From Variovorax paradoxus (GTDB taxonomy: Bacteria > Pseudomonadota > Gammaproteobacteria > Burkholderiales > Burkholderiaceae_C): a stretch of DNA of 64,000 bases. A model generated the notes under the pieces. It did not search any database, was not told the origin of the DNA, and saw nothing but the letters and a program-made list of their open reading frames with translations. Each line of letters opens with the position of its first letter. Positions within the stretch are counted from its first letter, which is position 1. The stretch lies in the NCBI RefSeq assembly GCF_030811855.1, contig NZ_JAUSRN010000012.1, forward strand, positions 1 through 64,000. The letters are read 5' to 3'. The translations under genes and the position numbers were made by a program. This document shows, in pieces, positions 25,457 to 34,451 of the stretch.

Positions 25457-26797
25457 ATGGGCAGGAAATCCCACGCCCAGATGCTCTCGATCTGGGCCAA
25501 CGGCTTGCGGGTCGGCACCTGGCGTATTCCGGCGCGCGGCGCGGTCGAACTCCAATATGACCGGTCCTGGAAAGATTCGCCGGCTGGCCGGCCGCTGTCG
25601 CTCTCGCTGCCCTTCGGCGTCGACGACGCGCCGCTCAGAGGCGAGCGCGTGCAGAACTATTTCGACAACCTGCTGCCCGACAGCGACGCCATCCGCAAGC
25701 GCATCGCGAGCCGGTTCGGCACAGGCTCGGTCGATCCCTTCGACTTGCTGAGAGCCATCGGACGCGACTGCGTCGGTGCCGTCCAGTTGCTCGAAGAGGA
25801 CGAAACACCGGGCAACGTGCAAGGTATCGACGCCACAGCGCTCCGCGACAAAGACATCGAACAGCTCCTCGAGCAGACGGTTTCTTCCTCGGCCTTCGGC
25901 GCGAACGTCGACGAAGACGACTTCCGCATCTCGCTGGCCGGTGCGCAAGAGAAAACCGCGCTGCTGCGGCACAAGGGAAAGTGGCTGCGCCCCCATGGCG
26001 CGACGCCCACCACGCACATCCTCAAACTTCCCCTGGGCCTGGTGGGCAACAGGAAGATCGATCTCGGCACCTCGGTGGAGAACGAGTGGCTGTGTCTCAA
26101 CATCCTTCGGGAGTTCGGGCTGCCGGTCGCGCAGACCGACATCCACACCTTCGGCCGGCAGAAGGTGTTGAGTGTCACGCGCTTCGACCGCCAGCTGCAT
26201 CCCGACGGCAACTGGTATCTGCGGCTTCCGCAAGAGGATTTCTGCCAGGCCCTGGGCGTGCCGCCCCACGCCAAGTACGAGGCCGACGGAGGCCCCGGCG
26301 TCGAGCACCTCGCCCGCATCCTGCGGCAATCGGAAAATGCCGAGGCCGACTTGCGCACGCTGCTCACCACCCAGATCCTGTTCTGGATGCTGGCCGCACC
26401 CGATGGCCATGCCAAGAACTTCAGCCTGCACTTGCTCGCCGGCGGCCTGTTCAGGATGACGCCGCTGTATGACGTGATGTCCATCTGGCCCGCGACCGGC
26501 GCCGGCCCCAACCAGTTCAACTGGCACCGCGCCAAGCTGGCCATGGCCATCAAGGGCAAGAACCGGCACTACCTGATGAAGGACATTCAGCGTCGGCACT
26601 TCAATGCCATGGCGGCCAAGTGCTTCTTCACGCCTTCGGCGGAACCGATCATCGAGCGCATCCTGGAGCAGACGCCCGCCGTCATAGACAAGGTGGCGGC
26701 CGCCCTGCCCCGCGGCTTTCCGGGCCACGTCAGCGACGGCATCCTGAATGGGCTGCGCGGGTCTGCAAAACAACTCGCGGGGATGGCGGCGGGCTGA
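25457..26797 (+). CDS. hipA: HipA-family serine/threonine kinase toxin
   Basis: 446-aa kinase; the E. coli homologue phosphorylates glutamyl-tRNA synthetase and causes persistence. Landmarks: N-terminal subdomain with FFDNLLPD-like text (QNYFDNLLPDSDAIRKRIAS), autophosphorylation loop RISLAGAQEK with Ser159, catalytic Asp316 and Asn321 in APDGHAKNFSLH, and the metal Asp339 in PLYDVMS. All key residues are present, so it should be active. Length matches E. coli HipA (440 aa). It forms a two-gene operon with hipB. Confidence 0.92.
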   Translation: MGRKSHAQMLSIWANGLRVGTWRIPARGAVELQYDRSWKDSPAGRPLSLSLPFGVDDAPLRGERVQNYFDNLLPDSDAIRKRIASRFGTGSVDPFDLLRAIGRDCVGAVQLLEEDETPGNVQGIDATALRDKDIEQLLEQTVSSSAFGANVDEDDFRISLAGAQEKTALLRHKGKWLRPHGATPTTHILKLPLGLVGNRKIDLGTSVENEWLCLNILREFGLPVAQTDIHTFGRQKVLSVTRFDRQLHPDGNWYLRLPQEDFCQALGVPPHAKYEADGGPGVEHLARILRQSENAEADLRTLLTTQILFWMLAAPDGHAKNFSLHLLAGGLFRMTPLYDVMSIWPATGAGPNQFNWHRAKLAMAIKGKNRHYLMKDIQRRHFNAMAAKCFFTPSAEPIIERILEQTPAVIDKVAAALPRGFPGHVSDGILNGLRGSAKQLAGMAAG

Positions 26798-26858
26798 CTT
26801 TTTGGGCGGCTTTCTTCGTCATGCAACTGGCCGGGTCGATGAATCCGTTAGAGAGCAT

Positions 26859-27665
26859 CTACCTGGGTGGAGCAACGGCGACTCCGCGCAGCCCAGCCCC
26901 CTTGATCGCGGCCGCCACCAGGTTCGCTGACTTCGCCTCTTCGACGTATTTGGCGACGTACATGGCCGCGGCAGCATTGCGCCCCTTGGGCACGCCCATG
27001 CCGATCGGCTCGACCACGATCCGGCCGTCGAGAACTCGCGAGCCCGGCCGGCTCGTCGCTCCGGCGAAGAGGGCCGTCTTGGTGGCGGCAATCACTTCGA
27101 CCTTTCCGGTATCCAGCAAAGCGAAGTTTTCGGCAGGGCTATTGACTCGGACCAGCTCGGCGTGTTCCAAGGCCTTCGACAGGTGGAGTTCTGCGCCGGA
27201 TTTTTCGAGCACTCCGATCCGGATTCCCGCCTTGTCCACGTCCGCCGCCGTGGCGACCGGGACTCCGGCGCGGACGAGGTAACCCTGTTCGACTTCCATG
27301 TAAGGCGCTGAGAAATCCATCGCCGCCGCCCGCTCGGCATTGATTCCGGACATTGCGACGTCCCATTCGCCGGACTTCGCACCGCCGATCAGCGCGGGAG
27401 GGTTGGAATACGCGACCGCTTGGAACGGCACGCCAACGCGGCGCGCGAGCTCCTTTCCGAGATCGACGGCGACGCCTGTGAGTTCGCCGGTCGCTGAATC
27501 CTTGGTTGCATAAATCGGCCCCAGGAGAAATGCGACCCGAAGCGTGCCCGTTGGTGCCACGGCGGCTCTCGTCTCCTGGTTCACTCCCCCCTGCATCCCC
27601 ATTCCCGCGCAGCCCCCAATACACAGCCCGACAACCGCTGGCCTTATCCAGTTACGAATTTGCAT
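26859..27665 (-). CDS. Family-3 solute-binding protein (amino-acid ABC transporter type)
   Basis: 268-aa periplasmic binding protein. The N-terminal signal contains LCIGGCAGMG, a lipobox-like site at Cys, so it may be lipid-anchored. SBP_bac_3 features follow: GTLRVAFLLGP, TGELTGVAVDLGKELARRVG, WDVAMSGINAERAAAMDFSA, and PYMEVEQGYLVRAG. Start ATG 27665 is set by GAGGAG 8 bp upstream. No permease or ATPase gene is adjacent, so it is an orphan receptor; polar amino acids are the usual ligands. Confidence 0.85.
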   Translation of the reverse strand: MQIRNWIRPAVVGLCIGGCAGMGMQGGVNQETRAAVAPTGTLRVAFLLGPIYATKDSATGELTGVAVDLGKELARRVGVPFQAVAYSNPPALIGGAKSGEWDVAMSGINAERAAAMDFSAPYMEVEQGYLVRAGVPVATAADVDKAGIRIGVLEKSGAELHLSKALEHAELVRVNSPAENFALLDTGKVEVIAATKTALFAGATSRPGSRVLDGRIVVEPIGMGVPKGRNAAAAMYVAKYVEEAKSANLVAAAIKGAGLRGVAVAPPR

Positions 27666-28071
27666 GGTGCGCTCCTCTGAAATCACGGCTCTCCGACGCA
27701 AGCCGCGCATCGCGGCGGGCAGCCGTCAAATCACATCATCCACGCAGGACCTCTTCTCTAGCGCCTGGTTGAACTTCGATTGTTCCGATGACGGCCAGCT
27801 TTGCCATGACACGTACCTCTCGATCAAAGGCAGAGCGCCAGTGTGCCGAAAATCTCGCTCAACTCCAACTAAACAGTGACGCGGCGGACTCTGCCGGAGG
27901 ACCGCTCCTGGGCCGGTCACGGCGGGTCAATTTGGAACCTAGATCAAGAGCTGGCGGATCATCCTCAATGCACTTCGGTCTGTCCATTCTGAGCAGATCG
28001 GGAACTGTTGACATGCTGGAGGCTCTGATTCGTGCGCAGCGCCATTGAGCTGCCCCTAACGGAGAAAACAC
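27666..28071. other. Intergenic region between two divergent genes
   Basis: About 400 bases with lower GC than the surroundings and only short, overlapping frames. It must hold the promoters of the solute-binding protein (minus) and lepB (plus). No distinct motif or RNA gene was recognised. CTAACGGAGAAAACAC, just before the lepB ATG, provides its ribosome-binding site. Confidence 0.5.
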
Positions 28072-28737
28072 ATGGGACGATGGATCAGAGCGAACAAAGG
28101 ATTTTTAGTGTTCTTGTTGTGTTTCGGCGTCTTTCGTACCGCCGTTGCCGATTGGAACCCTATCCCCTCGGGCTCCATGCGGCCCAACCTGCTCGAAGGT
28201 GACGTAGTGTTCGTCAATCGTTTAGCCTACAACGTTAAGGTGCCGCTGACCGACGTTGTGCTGGCCCACATTGGGGAGCCGCAACGCGGCGACGTCGTGA
28301 CCTTCTCATCGCCGCGAGACGGCACGCGCCTCATCAAGCGGCTGGTGGCCGTCCCGGGAGATGTGGTGGAGATGCGCGACGAGGTGCTCTTCATCAACGG
28401 CGAGGCAGCTCGCTACGTCGCTCCAGAAGGGCTTCAAGAGACCGTGGCCCCGGGCCGCACCATCGGCGCGACGCGCCTGACCGAACGGGTGCAGGGCAAT
28501 GAGCGCCGCGTGCAGTGGTTGCACGGCATTGCTGCGCGCAGCAGCTTCGCGCCCCTCGTTGTACCAGCGGGGGAATACCTAATGCTGGGCGATAACCGGG
28601 ACGACAGCGCCGATTCGCGCTACATCGGTCTAGTACCGCGCCATCTGCTCATTGGCCGAGCGCTCCGCATCCTTGTCTCCGCCGACATAAAGCGCGATTG
28701 GATGCCCCGGTTAGAGCGATTCGGTCAAAGGCTCTAG
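28072..28737 (+). CDS. lepB: Signal peptidase I (accessory copy)
   Basis: 221-aa membrane-anchored serine protease that removes signal peptides. One N-terminal membrane segment (residues 8-25) is followed by the catalytic Ser35 in SGSMRPNL, the catalytic Lys89 in RLIKRLVAVPGD, and the conserved GDNRDDSADSR box. It is shorter than the two-segment LepB of E. coli (324 aa). It stands alone, away from lepA and rnc, which suggests a second, accessory peptidase. GC content is lower than in neighbouring genes. Confidence 0.9.
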   Translation: MGRWIRANKGFLVFLLCFGVFRTAVADWNPIPSGSMRPNLLEGDVVFVNRLAYNVKVPLTDVVLAHIGEPQRGDVVTFSSPRDGTRLIKRLVAVPGDVVEMRDEVLFINGEAARYVAPEGLQETVAPGRTIGATRLTERVQGNERRVQWLHGIAARSSFAPLVVPAGEYLMLGDNRDDSADSRYIGLVPRHLLIGRALRILVSADIKRDWMPRLERFGQRL

Positions 28738-28908
28738 CGACTAACTGAGGTTCGGCGCCTTCGCTCGAGATCCTTCCGTCATGGAGACCTCTACCGAGCA
28801 AGGTGGTTACAACGGCCGATGTGCGAACGAATAGCGGCAGCAGTCAGGAGGCGTTCTGCCATGTCCCGGGCCTGACGGGCACCATTGTGGAAATCTGTGA
28901 GGCGCGCC

Positions 28909-29337
28909 TCAGCGCGCCAAAGATTTCTTCATGGAAGCCAGGTAGAAGCCGGGCGCATAGTCGTCGATGCGCGCGTACTCCTCGTAGCCGTGCTTCTTGT
29001 AGAACGCGGGCGCCTGCCACTCGAAGGTGTCAAGCTTCGCATTCGTCGCGCCCAACGCGATGGCCTGCCGCTCGGCCTTGGCCAGCAGGCGGCTGCCCAC
29101 GCCCGAGCCGCGTACGTCGGCTTCGACAAACAGTACTTCGATGTTGAGCCAGTAGAGAAATACGAAGCTTCGCAGCCCGCCAAGCAACCGGCCATTCCCA
29201 TCCTTGGCGTTGAGCCGGATGTACTGCTGCTCGGGATACTCGCCGACGAAGCCGTAGTTGTAGTGGCGCAGCTTGCGGCCGAGCTCGCCGGAGCGGAGTT
29301 CTTCGGGCGTGGCGTCGGCGATGGCGATGTTGTCCAT
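28909..29337 (-). CDS. GNAT family N-acetyltransferase
   Basis: 142-aa acetyl-CoA-dependent acetyltransferase. The acetyl-CoA pyrophosphate loop is VRGSGVGSRLLAKAER, preceded by the beta4 strand IEVLFVEADVRG, and the C-terminal signature is PAFYKKHGYEEYARIDDY. The substrate cannot be inferred. A second GNAT gene lies upstream on the same strand 66 bp away, possibly in one unit. Confidence 0.88.
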   Translation of the reverse strand: MDNIAIADATPEELRSGELGRKLRHYNYGFVGEYPEQQYIRLNAKDGNGRLLGGLRSFVFLYWLNIEVLFVEADVRGSGVGSRLLAKAERQAIALGATNAKLDTFEWQAPAFYKKHGYEEYARIDDYAPGFYLASMKKSLAR

Positions 29338-29403
29338 TCAAGATGGCCGGGCAATGGGTGGGGGGTGGCCCTCATTCTGCCGTGCAAGCGCCGGTCGCTT
29401 CGC

Positions 29404-29955
29404 TCAAATGTCGACTCGGAATCTCAACTCGGGTGAACCACCCAGTTCGAGTCGCTTCTTGAATTCCTCGACCAATACGCCGCCGTTCGCCCGAATAACC
29501 TTTTGCGACGCGAAGTTGTCCGGACTGGTCGTGATTTCCACATAGGTCAGGCCCTCGTTGGCGGCATCCAGAAGTAGCGAGCCCAATGCCTGTGTCGCAT
29601 AGCCTTGCCCGCTCTTCCATGGAACGACGCCGTACCCGATGTGGCCCAAGCAATAGTCAGGCAAGCAATTTGTACCCGGCTGCCAGCGAAGGCCGATGCT
29701 GCCGCAGAACTCCCCGTCCCACATCCAGCGGAGGTATCCCGGAAGTCGGGGGACGGTAGTGCCGTCGGGAAGCTTGACCGGAGCACCTTTTGCTTCTCGG
29801 TCCACCAAGCCATCGAGAAAGCCGGCAGCGTCGGCTCGAATTGCCGAAAGCTCTTCCTGCGCGGCTTCAGGCCGAAGATTGTTGGGCGACCATCCGCGTT
29901 CGAGCGCCGAGACATAGCTGGGAAGGTACTCCCTCGACGGCCAGACGAGCTGCAT
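29404..29955 (-). CDS. GNAT family N-acetyltransferase
   Basis: 183-aa acetyltransferase of the RimJ-like type. The acetyl-CoA loop is KSGQGYATQALGSLLLDAAN, with the core strand HIGYGVVPWKSG and the late motif SPDNFASQKVIRANGGVLVE, typical of GNATs that act on amino groups of small molecules or peptides. The N-terminal extension (residues 1-75) includes a PxYLRWMWDGEFCGSIGLRW segment. The sequence is not closely similar to its GNAT neighbour. Confidence 0.87.
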   Translation of the reverse strand: MQLVWPSREYLPSYVSALERGWSPNNLRPEAAQEELSAIRADAAGFLDGLVDREAKGAPVKLPDGTTVPRLPGYLRWMWDGEFCGSIGLRWQPGTNCLPDYCLGHIGYGVVPWKSGQGYATQALGSLLLDAANEGLTYVEITTSPDNFASQKVIRANGGVLVEEFKKRLELGGSPELRFRVDI

Positions 29956-30067
29956 TGCTGAGTTCAGTTGAAGTAGAAGCTATTCAATCTGGTGTGGAGC
30001 CGAAGTGCCTCCTAGTGGCCGGTGGCAGTGTCATCGCGATCCTTTGCCGGCTTAGCTATCGCCCCGT

Positions 30068-31144
30068 CTACAGGCTTCGTTCCCAGGCGCGCATCCCCTG
30101 ATTCCATGTGTGAAGGCGCTCGTCCAATGCTTCTCCCCCGGCGCCCGAACTGGTGGCCAAGAGCTGGTCGAGCAGGATCTGCTGATCGGTGCTGAGCTGT
30201 TGTGGAAATATCGGCACCAGCGTGACCAGGTGGTCGCCACGCGTGCCGCGGCGCTGCACCGGGAAGCCCTGGCCCTTCAAGCGGTAAGAGAGCTGGTCGC
30301 GGCTCAGTTGCAGCCCATGGAAGCCGGTGACGGTCGGCACCTTGACCTGCCGATTGGCGATCCATGCGAACCCGTCGACCGGCATCTCGCATCGAATGGT
30401 GCCGTCGTCGTCGAGCTTGAAGAACGCGTGCTCCGACACTTCGACGCGAATCTCGACGTCAGCGGGAGGGCCTTCGGCGCGCACGCGCCGCCCGTCCACA
30501 TGGAGCAGATCGCCATCGCGCACTCCGTGCGGAATGCGCACGTTGATCTTGTAGCCGCGCGGTGCCATCTTGCCGGCTCCGCCGCACGCCGCGCATGGCT
30601 GCCTTGCGATACCGCCGCCCAAGCAAGCCTCGCACTCGGCCACGCCGGCGGGCCAACCGAAAAAGGAGCGCTTCGGGATCGCGCCCGACCCGCCGCACCG
30701 AGCGCAATTGCCGCCCAGCACCTGGTGCCCAGCGCCCGCGCAGGTGGCGCAGATGTCGGTGACCTTGCCCCGAAGTACCTTGATGCAACCGACGGCCGCT
30801 TCTTCCAGAGTCATCCTGACCTTGCGGTGCAGGGTTCGGCGCTGCCGTTGTGTGTCGGCCGCATGGGATGCCGCCGCCGTAGCTTGGTCGGCGCCGAAGC
30901 CGTCGGGGGTGTTGTTGTCCGGTGCGCCGGCCGTGTCGACGTCGGCGTTCGCCTGGGCACCGAATCCGGCGCGGCGGATCTCTTCGAATGCCTGGTTGAT
31001 GCGCTGCATCTTGGCAACAGCACCGTCGCTGTCATTGCGGTCCGGATGCCATTGCGAGGCCAGCCGGCGCCATGCCGCCTTCACCTCGCGCTCGGTCGCG
31101 TCAGGTGCCAATCCCAATTCGGCGAAAGCGTTCTCGGTATCCAA
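30068..31144 (-). CDS. DnaJ-like co-chaperone with J domain and Cys-rich zinc-binding repeats
   Basis: 358-aa type I J-protein. The J domain (residues 4-65) has the HPD tripeptide at 33-35 (QWHPDRND), needed to stimulate DnaK. An acidic linker (70-105) is followed by four zinc-binding CxxCxGxG-type repeats: CATCAGAG, CARCGGSG, CEACLGGG and CAACGGAG. The C-terminal peptide-binding domain follows (KINVRIPHGVRDGDLLHVDG). It differs from housekeeping DnaJ by a non-Gly/Phe linker and isolation from dnaK, so it is probably a specialised paralogue. Confidence 0.85.
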   Translation of the reverse strand: MDTENAFAELGLAPDATEREVKAAWRRLASQWHPDRNDSDGAVAKMQRINQAFEEIRRAGFGAQANADVDTAGAPDNNTPDGFGADQATAAASHAADTQRQRRTLHRKVRMTLEEAAVGCIKVLRGKVTDICATCAGAGHQVLGGNCARCGGSGAIPKRSFFGWPAGVAECEACLGGGIARQPCAACGGAGKMAPRGYKINVRIPHGVRDGDLLHVDGRRVRAEGPPADVEIRVEVSEHAFFKLDDDGTIRCEMPVDGFAWIANRQVKVPTVTGFHGLQLSRDQLSYRLKGQGFPVQRRGTRGDHLVTLVPIFPQQLSTDQQILLDQLLATSSGAGGEALDERLHTWNQGMRAWERSL

Positions 31145-31263
31145 ATCAATAAACCTTGTCCAGGGAAGCCGTCCACGATGGCACGTGGAGGCGGCGGCCT
31201 GTCAGCGTGAATGTTATCCGAGGGATCGGCATGCAAGCCGTGTGCCACGCGCGGCGAGGCCGC

Positions 31264-32163
31264 TCACTCCCTGATCGCGGCACTCCAGAATGCATTCGCC
31301 GCCTTCCCCAAGAGCTCACTGTCTCGATAGAGCCTGATTTCCAGCGGAACGGCCCACTCGCTGCTCGCTGCGGCGACAAGGCGCCCTTGGCCGATGTCTT
31401 CCTCCACGAGGGTCTGCGGCAGCCATGCGATGCCCCTGCCGTCCAGCGCCATCGTCCTGAGGACCGAGGCGAGATGGGCGGTGAAAACGACCTGGACAGA
31501 CAGCGACTCCAACCGCCGGCTGACCAGGGCACGCATGATGCGTCCCAGCCCGGATTCCTCGGTGTACGAAAGCACCGGTACGGCCGATGCGCCCTTGCGT
31601 GACAGCTGATGCAGCGGCTTGCCAGAGTCATCGGGCGCGGACACTGCAATCAGCAAATCCCCACCGATCCGCACTGACCTGTACGGGTCTGCATCGAGCG
31701 CGCCATGCGCTTCAGAATGCGCGTGGCTCAGTACGAACTGAACCTTGCTTTGCAGCATCAGCGATTCGCAACGCTGAAGGACGTCGGACATGAGCTGCAC
31801 TGGCCCCAGCGTAATGCTCGACTCAAGGCTGCGAATCCATCGCGGCAGGAAAGTCATGGAAAGCGCATGCGTGCACGCAATGCGCAGGGTGACCGAACTG
31901 GCCTCCGCAATCTTCCTGGCGTCGCCCGGCACACGGGCTACCCTCGCGGTCAATTCGTGCGCCACGCCAGCAAACCATTCGCCAACTTCGGTGAGTGTGG
32001 CGGGCTGAGTGCTGCGGTCGAACAAGTCGGCGCCGATCCACTCCTCCAACGCCCGAATGCGACGGCTGAATGCGGGCTGGGAGCTATGGCGCTCATCTGC
32101 CGCGCGCGAGAAGTTCCCTGTTGCCGCCAGCGCCAGGAAGTCATCAAGCCAGATCAGGTTCAT
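31264..32163 (-). CDS. LysR family regulator, probably of tarD
   Basis: 299-aa LysR protein. The helix-turn-helix spans residues 1-60 (NFSRAADERHSSQPAFSRRI) and the effector domain 90-295. ATG 32163 starts MNLIWLDDFLAL, the standard LysR beginning. It is divergent from the D-tartrate dehydratase gene (103-bp gap), so it most likely regulates tarD and the following Bug receptor in response to a hydroxy-acid. The long open frame that continues upstream lies antisense to tarD and is not real. Confidence 0.88.
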   Translation of the reverse strand: MNLIWLDDFLALAATGNFSRAADERHSSQPAFSRRIRALEEWIGADLFDRSTQPATLTEVGEWFAGVAHELTARVARVPGDARKIAEASSVTLRIACTHALSMTFLPRWIRSLESSITLGPVQLMSDVLQRCESLMLQSKVQFVLSHAHSEAHGALDADPYRSVRIGGDLLIAVSAPDDSGKPLHQLSRKGASAVPVLSYTEESGLGRIMRALVSRRLESLSVQVVFTAHLASVLRTMALDGRGIAWLPQTLVEEDIGQGRLVAAASSEWAVPLEIRLYRDSELLGKAANAFWSAAIRE

Positions 32164-32265
32164 GTCCGGTTCGTCCAGCGCATAGAAGTTGAGAAATTGA
32201 ACATTGGCCGAAAAAGAGGGCATGGCCGACCATTCAGTCTCCCACTCACCCCTCTGGAGACAACC

Positions 32266-33432
32266 GTGAAGATCGTCGAAATCCGCGAGAAGACCATCCC
32301 CATCAGCTCGCCCATCCGCAACGCCTACATCGACTTTAGCAAGATGACGCTGAGCCTGGTCGCGGTGATCACCGACGTGATCCAGGGCGGCAAGCCCGTC
32401 ATTGGCTACGGCTTCAACTCGAACGGCCGCTACGGCCAAGGCAAGCTGATGCGCGAGCGGTTCATCCCGCGCATCATGGAAGCGAATCCGTCGTCCCTCG
32501 TCGACGACAGCGGCAACAACCTCGATCCACACAAGATCTGGAACACGATGTTCACCAACGAGAAGCCGGGCGGCCATGGCGAGCGCTCGGTGGCCATTGG
32601 CACCATCGACATGGCGGTGTGGGACGCGGTGGCCAAGATCGAAGGCAAGCCGCTGTTTCAATTGCTGGCCGACCGCTATGGGGACGGCAAGCCCAACCGC
32701 AAGATCTTCGTCTACGCGGCGGGCGGCTACTACTACCCGGGGCAGGACCATGGGAAGCTCAAGGACGAGATGCGCAGCTACATCGACCGCGGCTATACCG
32801 TCGTGAAGAAGAAGATCGGCGGCGCCTCGCTTGACGAAGACCTGCGCCGCATCGACTCGATCATGGAAGTACTGCAAGACGGCCAGAAGCTCTGTGTTGA
32901 CGCCAATGGCCGCTTCGACCTGGAAACCGCGATTGCCTATGCCAAGGCGCTGTCGCAGTACGACCTCTTTTGGTACGAGGAGCCGGGCGATCCGCTGGAC
33001 TTCGAATTGCAAGCCGCCCTGCGCAATTTCTACAAGAACCCGATGGCCACGGGGGAAGACCTTTTCTCGATGCAGGATGCGCGCAACCTGATCCGCTACG
33101 GCGGCATGCGCCCGGACCGCGACTGGCTGCAGTTCGACTGCGCGCTCAGCTACGGCCTGGTCGAGTACCTGCGCACGCTGGAGATGTTGAAGGAACATGG
33201 CTGGTCGGCCAGCCGCTGCATCCCGCACGGCGGTCACCAGATGTCGCTGAACATCGCGGCCGGCCTTGGCCTCGGCGGCAACGAGTCGTACCCCGACCTG
33301 TTCCAGCCGTTCGGCGGCTTCCCGGATGGCGTGAAGGTCGAGAACAGCTTCGTGACCCTGCCTGACTTGCCGGGGATCGGCTTCGAGGGCAAGGCCGATC
33401 TGTACCGCGAAATGCAGGCGCTTTCAGCCTGA
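32266..33432 (+). CDS. tarD: D-tartrate dehydratase, enolase superfamily
   Basis: 388-aa enzyme converting D-tartrate to oxaloacetate. It closely resembles the characterised Bradyrhizobium enzyme: PISSPIRNAYIDFSKMTLS at the capping domain, GGHGERSVAIGTIDMAVWDA, Lys-x-Lys at 181-183 as catalytic base region, metal ligands D212 (VDANGRFD), E238/E239 and E264, and His321 in RCIPHGGHQMSLN. The start is GTG 32266, preceded by GGAGA. The Bug receptor follows 29 bp downstream, giving uptake plus first catabolic step. Confidence 0.92.
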   Translation: MKIVEIREKTIPISSPIRNAYIDFSKMTLSLVAVITDVIQGGKPVIGYGFNSNGRYGQGKLMRERFIPRIMEANPSSLVDDSGNNLDPHKIWNTMFTNEKPGGHGERSVAIGTIDMAVWDAVAKIEGKPLFQLLADRYGDGKPNRKIFVYAAGGYYYPGQDHGKLKDEMRSYIDRGYTVVKKKIGGASLDEDLRRIDSIMEVLQDGQKLCVDANGRFDLETAIAYAKALSQYDLFWYEEPGDPLDFELQAALRNFYKNPMATGEDLFSMQDARNLIRYGGMRPDRDWLQFDCALSYGLVEYLRTLEMLKEHGWSASRCIPHGGHQMSLNIAAGLGLGGNESYPDLFQPFGGFPDGVKVENSFVTLPDLPGIGFEGKADLYREMQALSA

Positions 33433-33461
33433 AACAGATGGCCCAACAAGGAGACAACACC

Positions 33462-34439
33462 ATGAAAAGCATTTGGCGCTACGCCGCTGGCATCGGCCTG
33501 CTCGCTTCGGCCACGGTGGCCTCTGCAGACTTCCCGGACAAGCCCGTCACGCTGGTTGTCCCATTCGCGGCCGGCGGCCCGAGCGACAAGATCGCCCGCG
33601 ACCTGGCCGAGGCACTGCGCAAGCCACTCGGCCAGACCGTGATCGTCGACAACGCTGCCGGTGCGGGCGGCACGATCGGCTCGGCCAAAGTGGCGCGCGC
33701 CACGCCGGATGGCTACACGCTGCTGGTGCATCACATCGGCATGGCAACCGCGCCGGCGTTGTATCGCAAGCTCGCTTACAAGGTGCCCGATGACTTCGAA
33801 ATGCTGGGCCTGATCAACGAAGCCCCTTCGGTGGTGATCGGCAAGCCGAGCCTGGAAGCCAACAGCTTCGCGGACCTGCGCAAGTGGATTGCTGCGAACG
33901 GAGGAAAGGTCAACCTGGCCCATGCAGGGCTGGGCTCCGCGTCGCACCTGTGCGGCTTGATGTTCCAGAACGCCTTGAAGACCAGCATGACCCCGGTGCC
34001 CTACAAGGGAACCGCGCCAGCCATGACGGACCTCATTGGCGGGCAAGTCGATCTCATGTGCGAGCAGGCCACCAACGCCGTTCCGCAGATCGAGGGCAAG
34101 AAGGTCAAGGTCTACGGCATCACAAGCCTGAAGCGCCTGCCGCTGCCATCGCTCAAGGACACCGCCACGCTGTCGGAGTCCGGGCTCAAGGACTTCGACG
34201 TGCAGGTCTGGCACGGTTTGTATGCCCCCAAGGGGACGCCGCCTGCGGTGTTGGAGAAGCTGAACGCGGCGCTTCGCACCGCCTTGAAGGATCCGGAACT
34301 CATCAAGCGTGAAGAGGCGCTGGGCCTCACGGTGGTGAATGACGACCGCTTGTCCGCGGCCGGCCACAAGAAGTTCGTGGAATCGGAGAAGGCCCGCTGG
34401 TCGAAGGTCATCAAGGACGCCGGCGAATACGCCGACTGA
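33462..34439 (+). CDS. Bug-family tripartite tricarboxylate transporter receptor
   Basis: 325-aa periplasmic binding protein with a cleavable signal (residues 1-22, ending TVASA). Bug-family landmarks: PVTLVVPFAAGGPSDKIARD, VIVDNAAGAGGTIGSAKVA, ATPDGYTLLVHHIG and HGLYAPKGTPPAVLEKLNAA. AAGGAG lies before ATG 33462. It follows tarD by 29 bp, so the likely ligand is D-tartrate or a related dicarboxylic hydroxy-acid. No TctA/TctB membrane genes are nearby, which is common for orphan Bug receptors in this group. Confidence 0.9.
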   Translation: MKSIWRYAAGIGLLASATVASADFPDKPVTLVVPFAAGGPSDKIARDLAEALRKPLGQTVIVDNAAGAGGTIGSAKVARATPDGYTLLVHHIGMATAPALYRKLAYKVPDDFEMLGLINEAPSVVIGKPSLEANSFADLRKWIAANGGKVNLAHAGLGSASHLCGLMFQNALKTSMTPVPYKGTAPAMTDLIGGQVDLMCEQATNAVPQIEGKKVKVYGITSLKRLPLPSLKDTATLSESGLKDFDVQVWHGLYAPKGTPPAVLEKLNAALRTALKDPELIKREEALGLTVVNDDRLSAAGHKKFVESEKARWSKVIKDAGEYAD

Positions 34440-34451
34440 CTGACGAAGTGC

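Noticed and set aside
27788..28048. 86-aa frame before lepB
   Set aside because: No ribosome-binding site, no domain, and a composition typical of chance frames.
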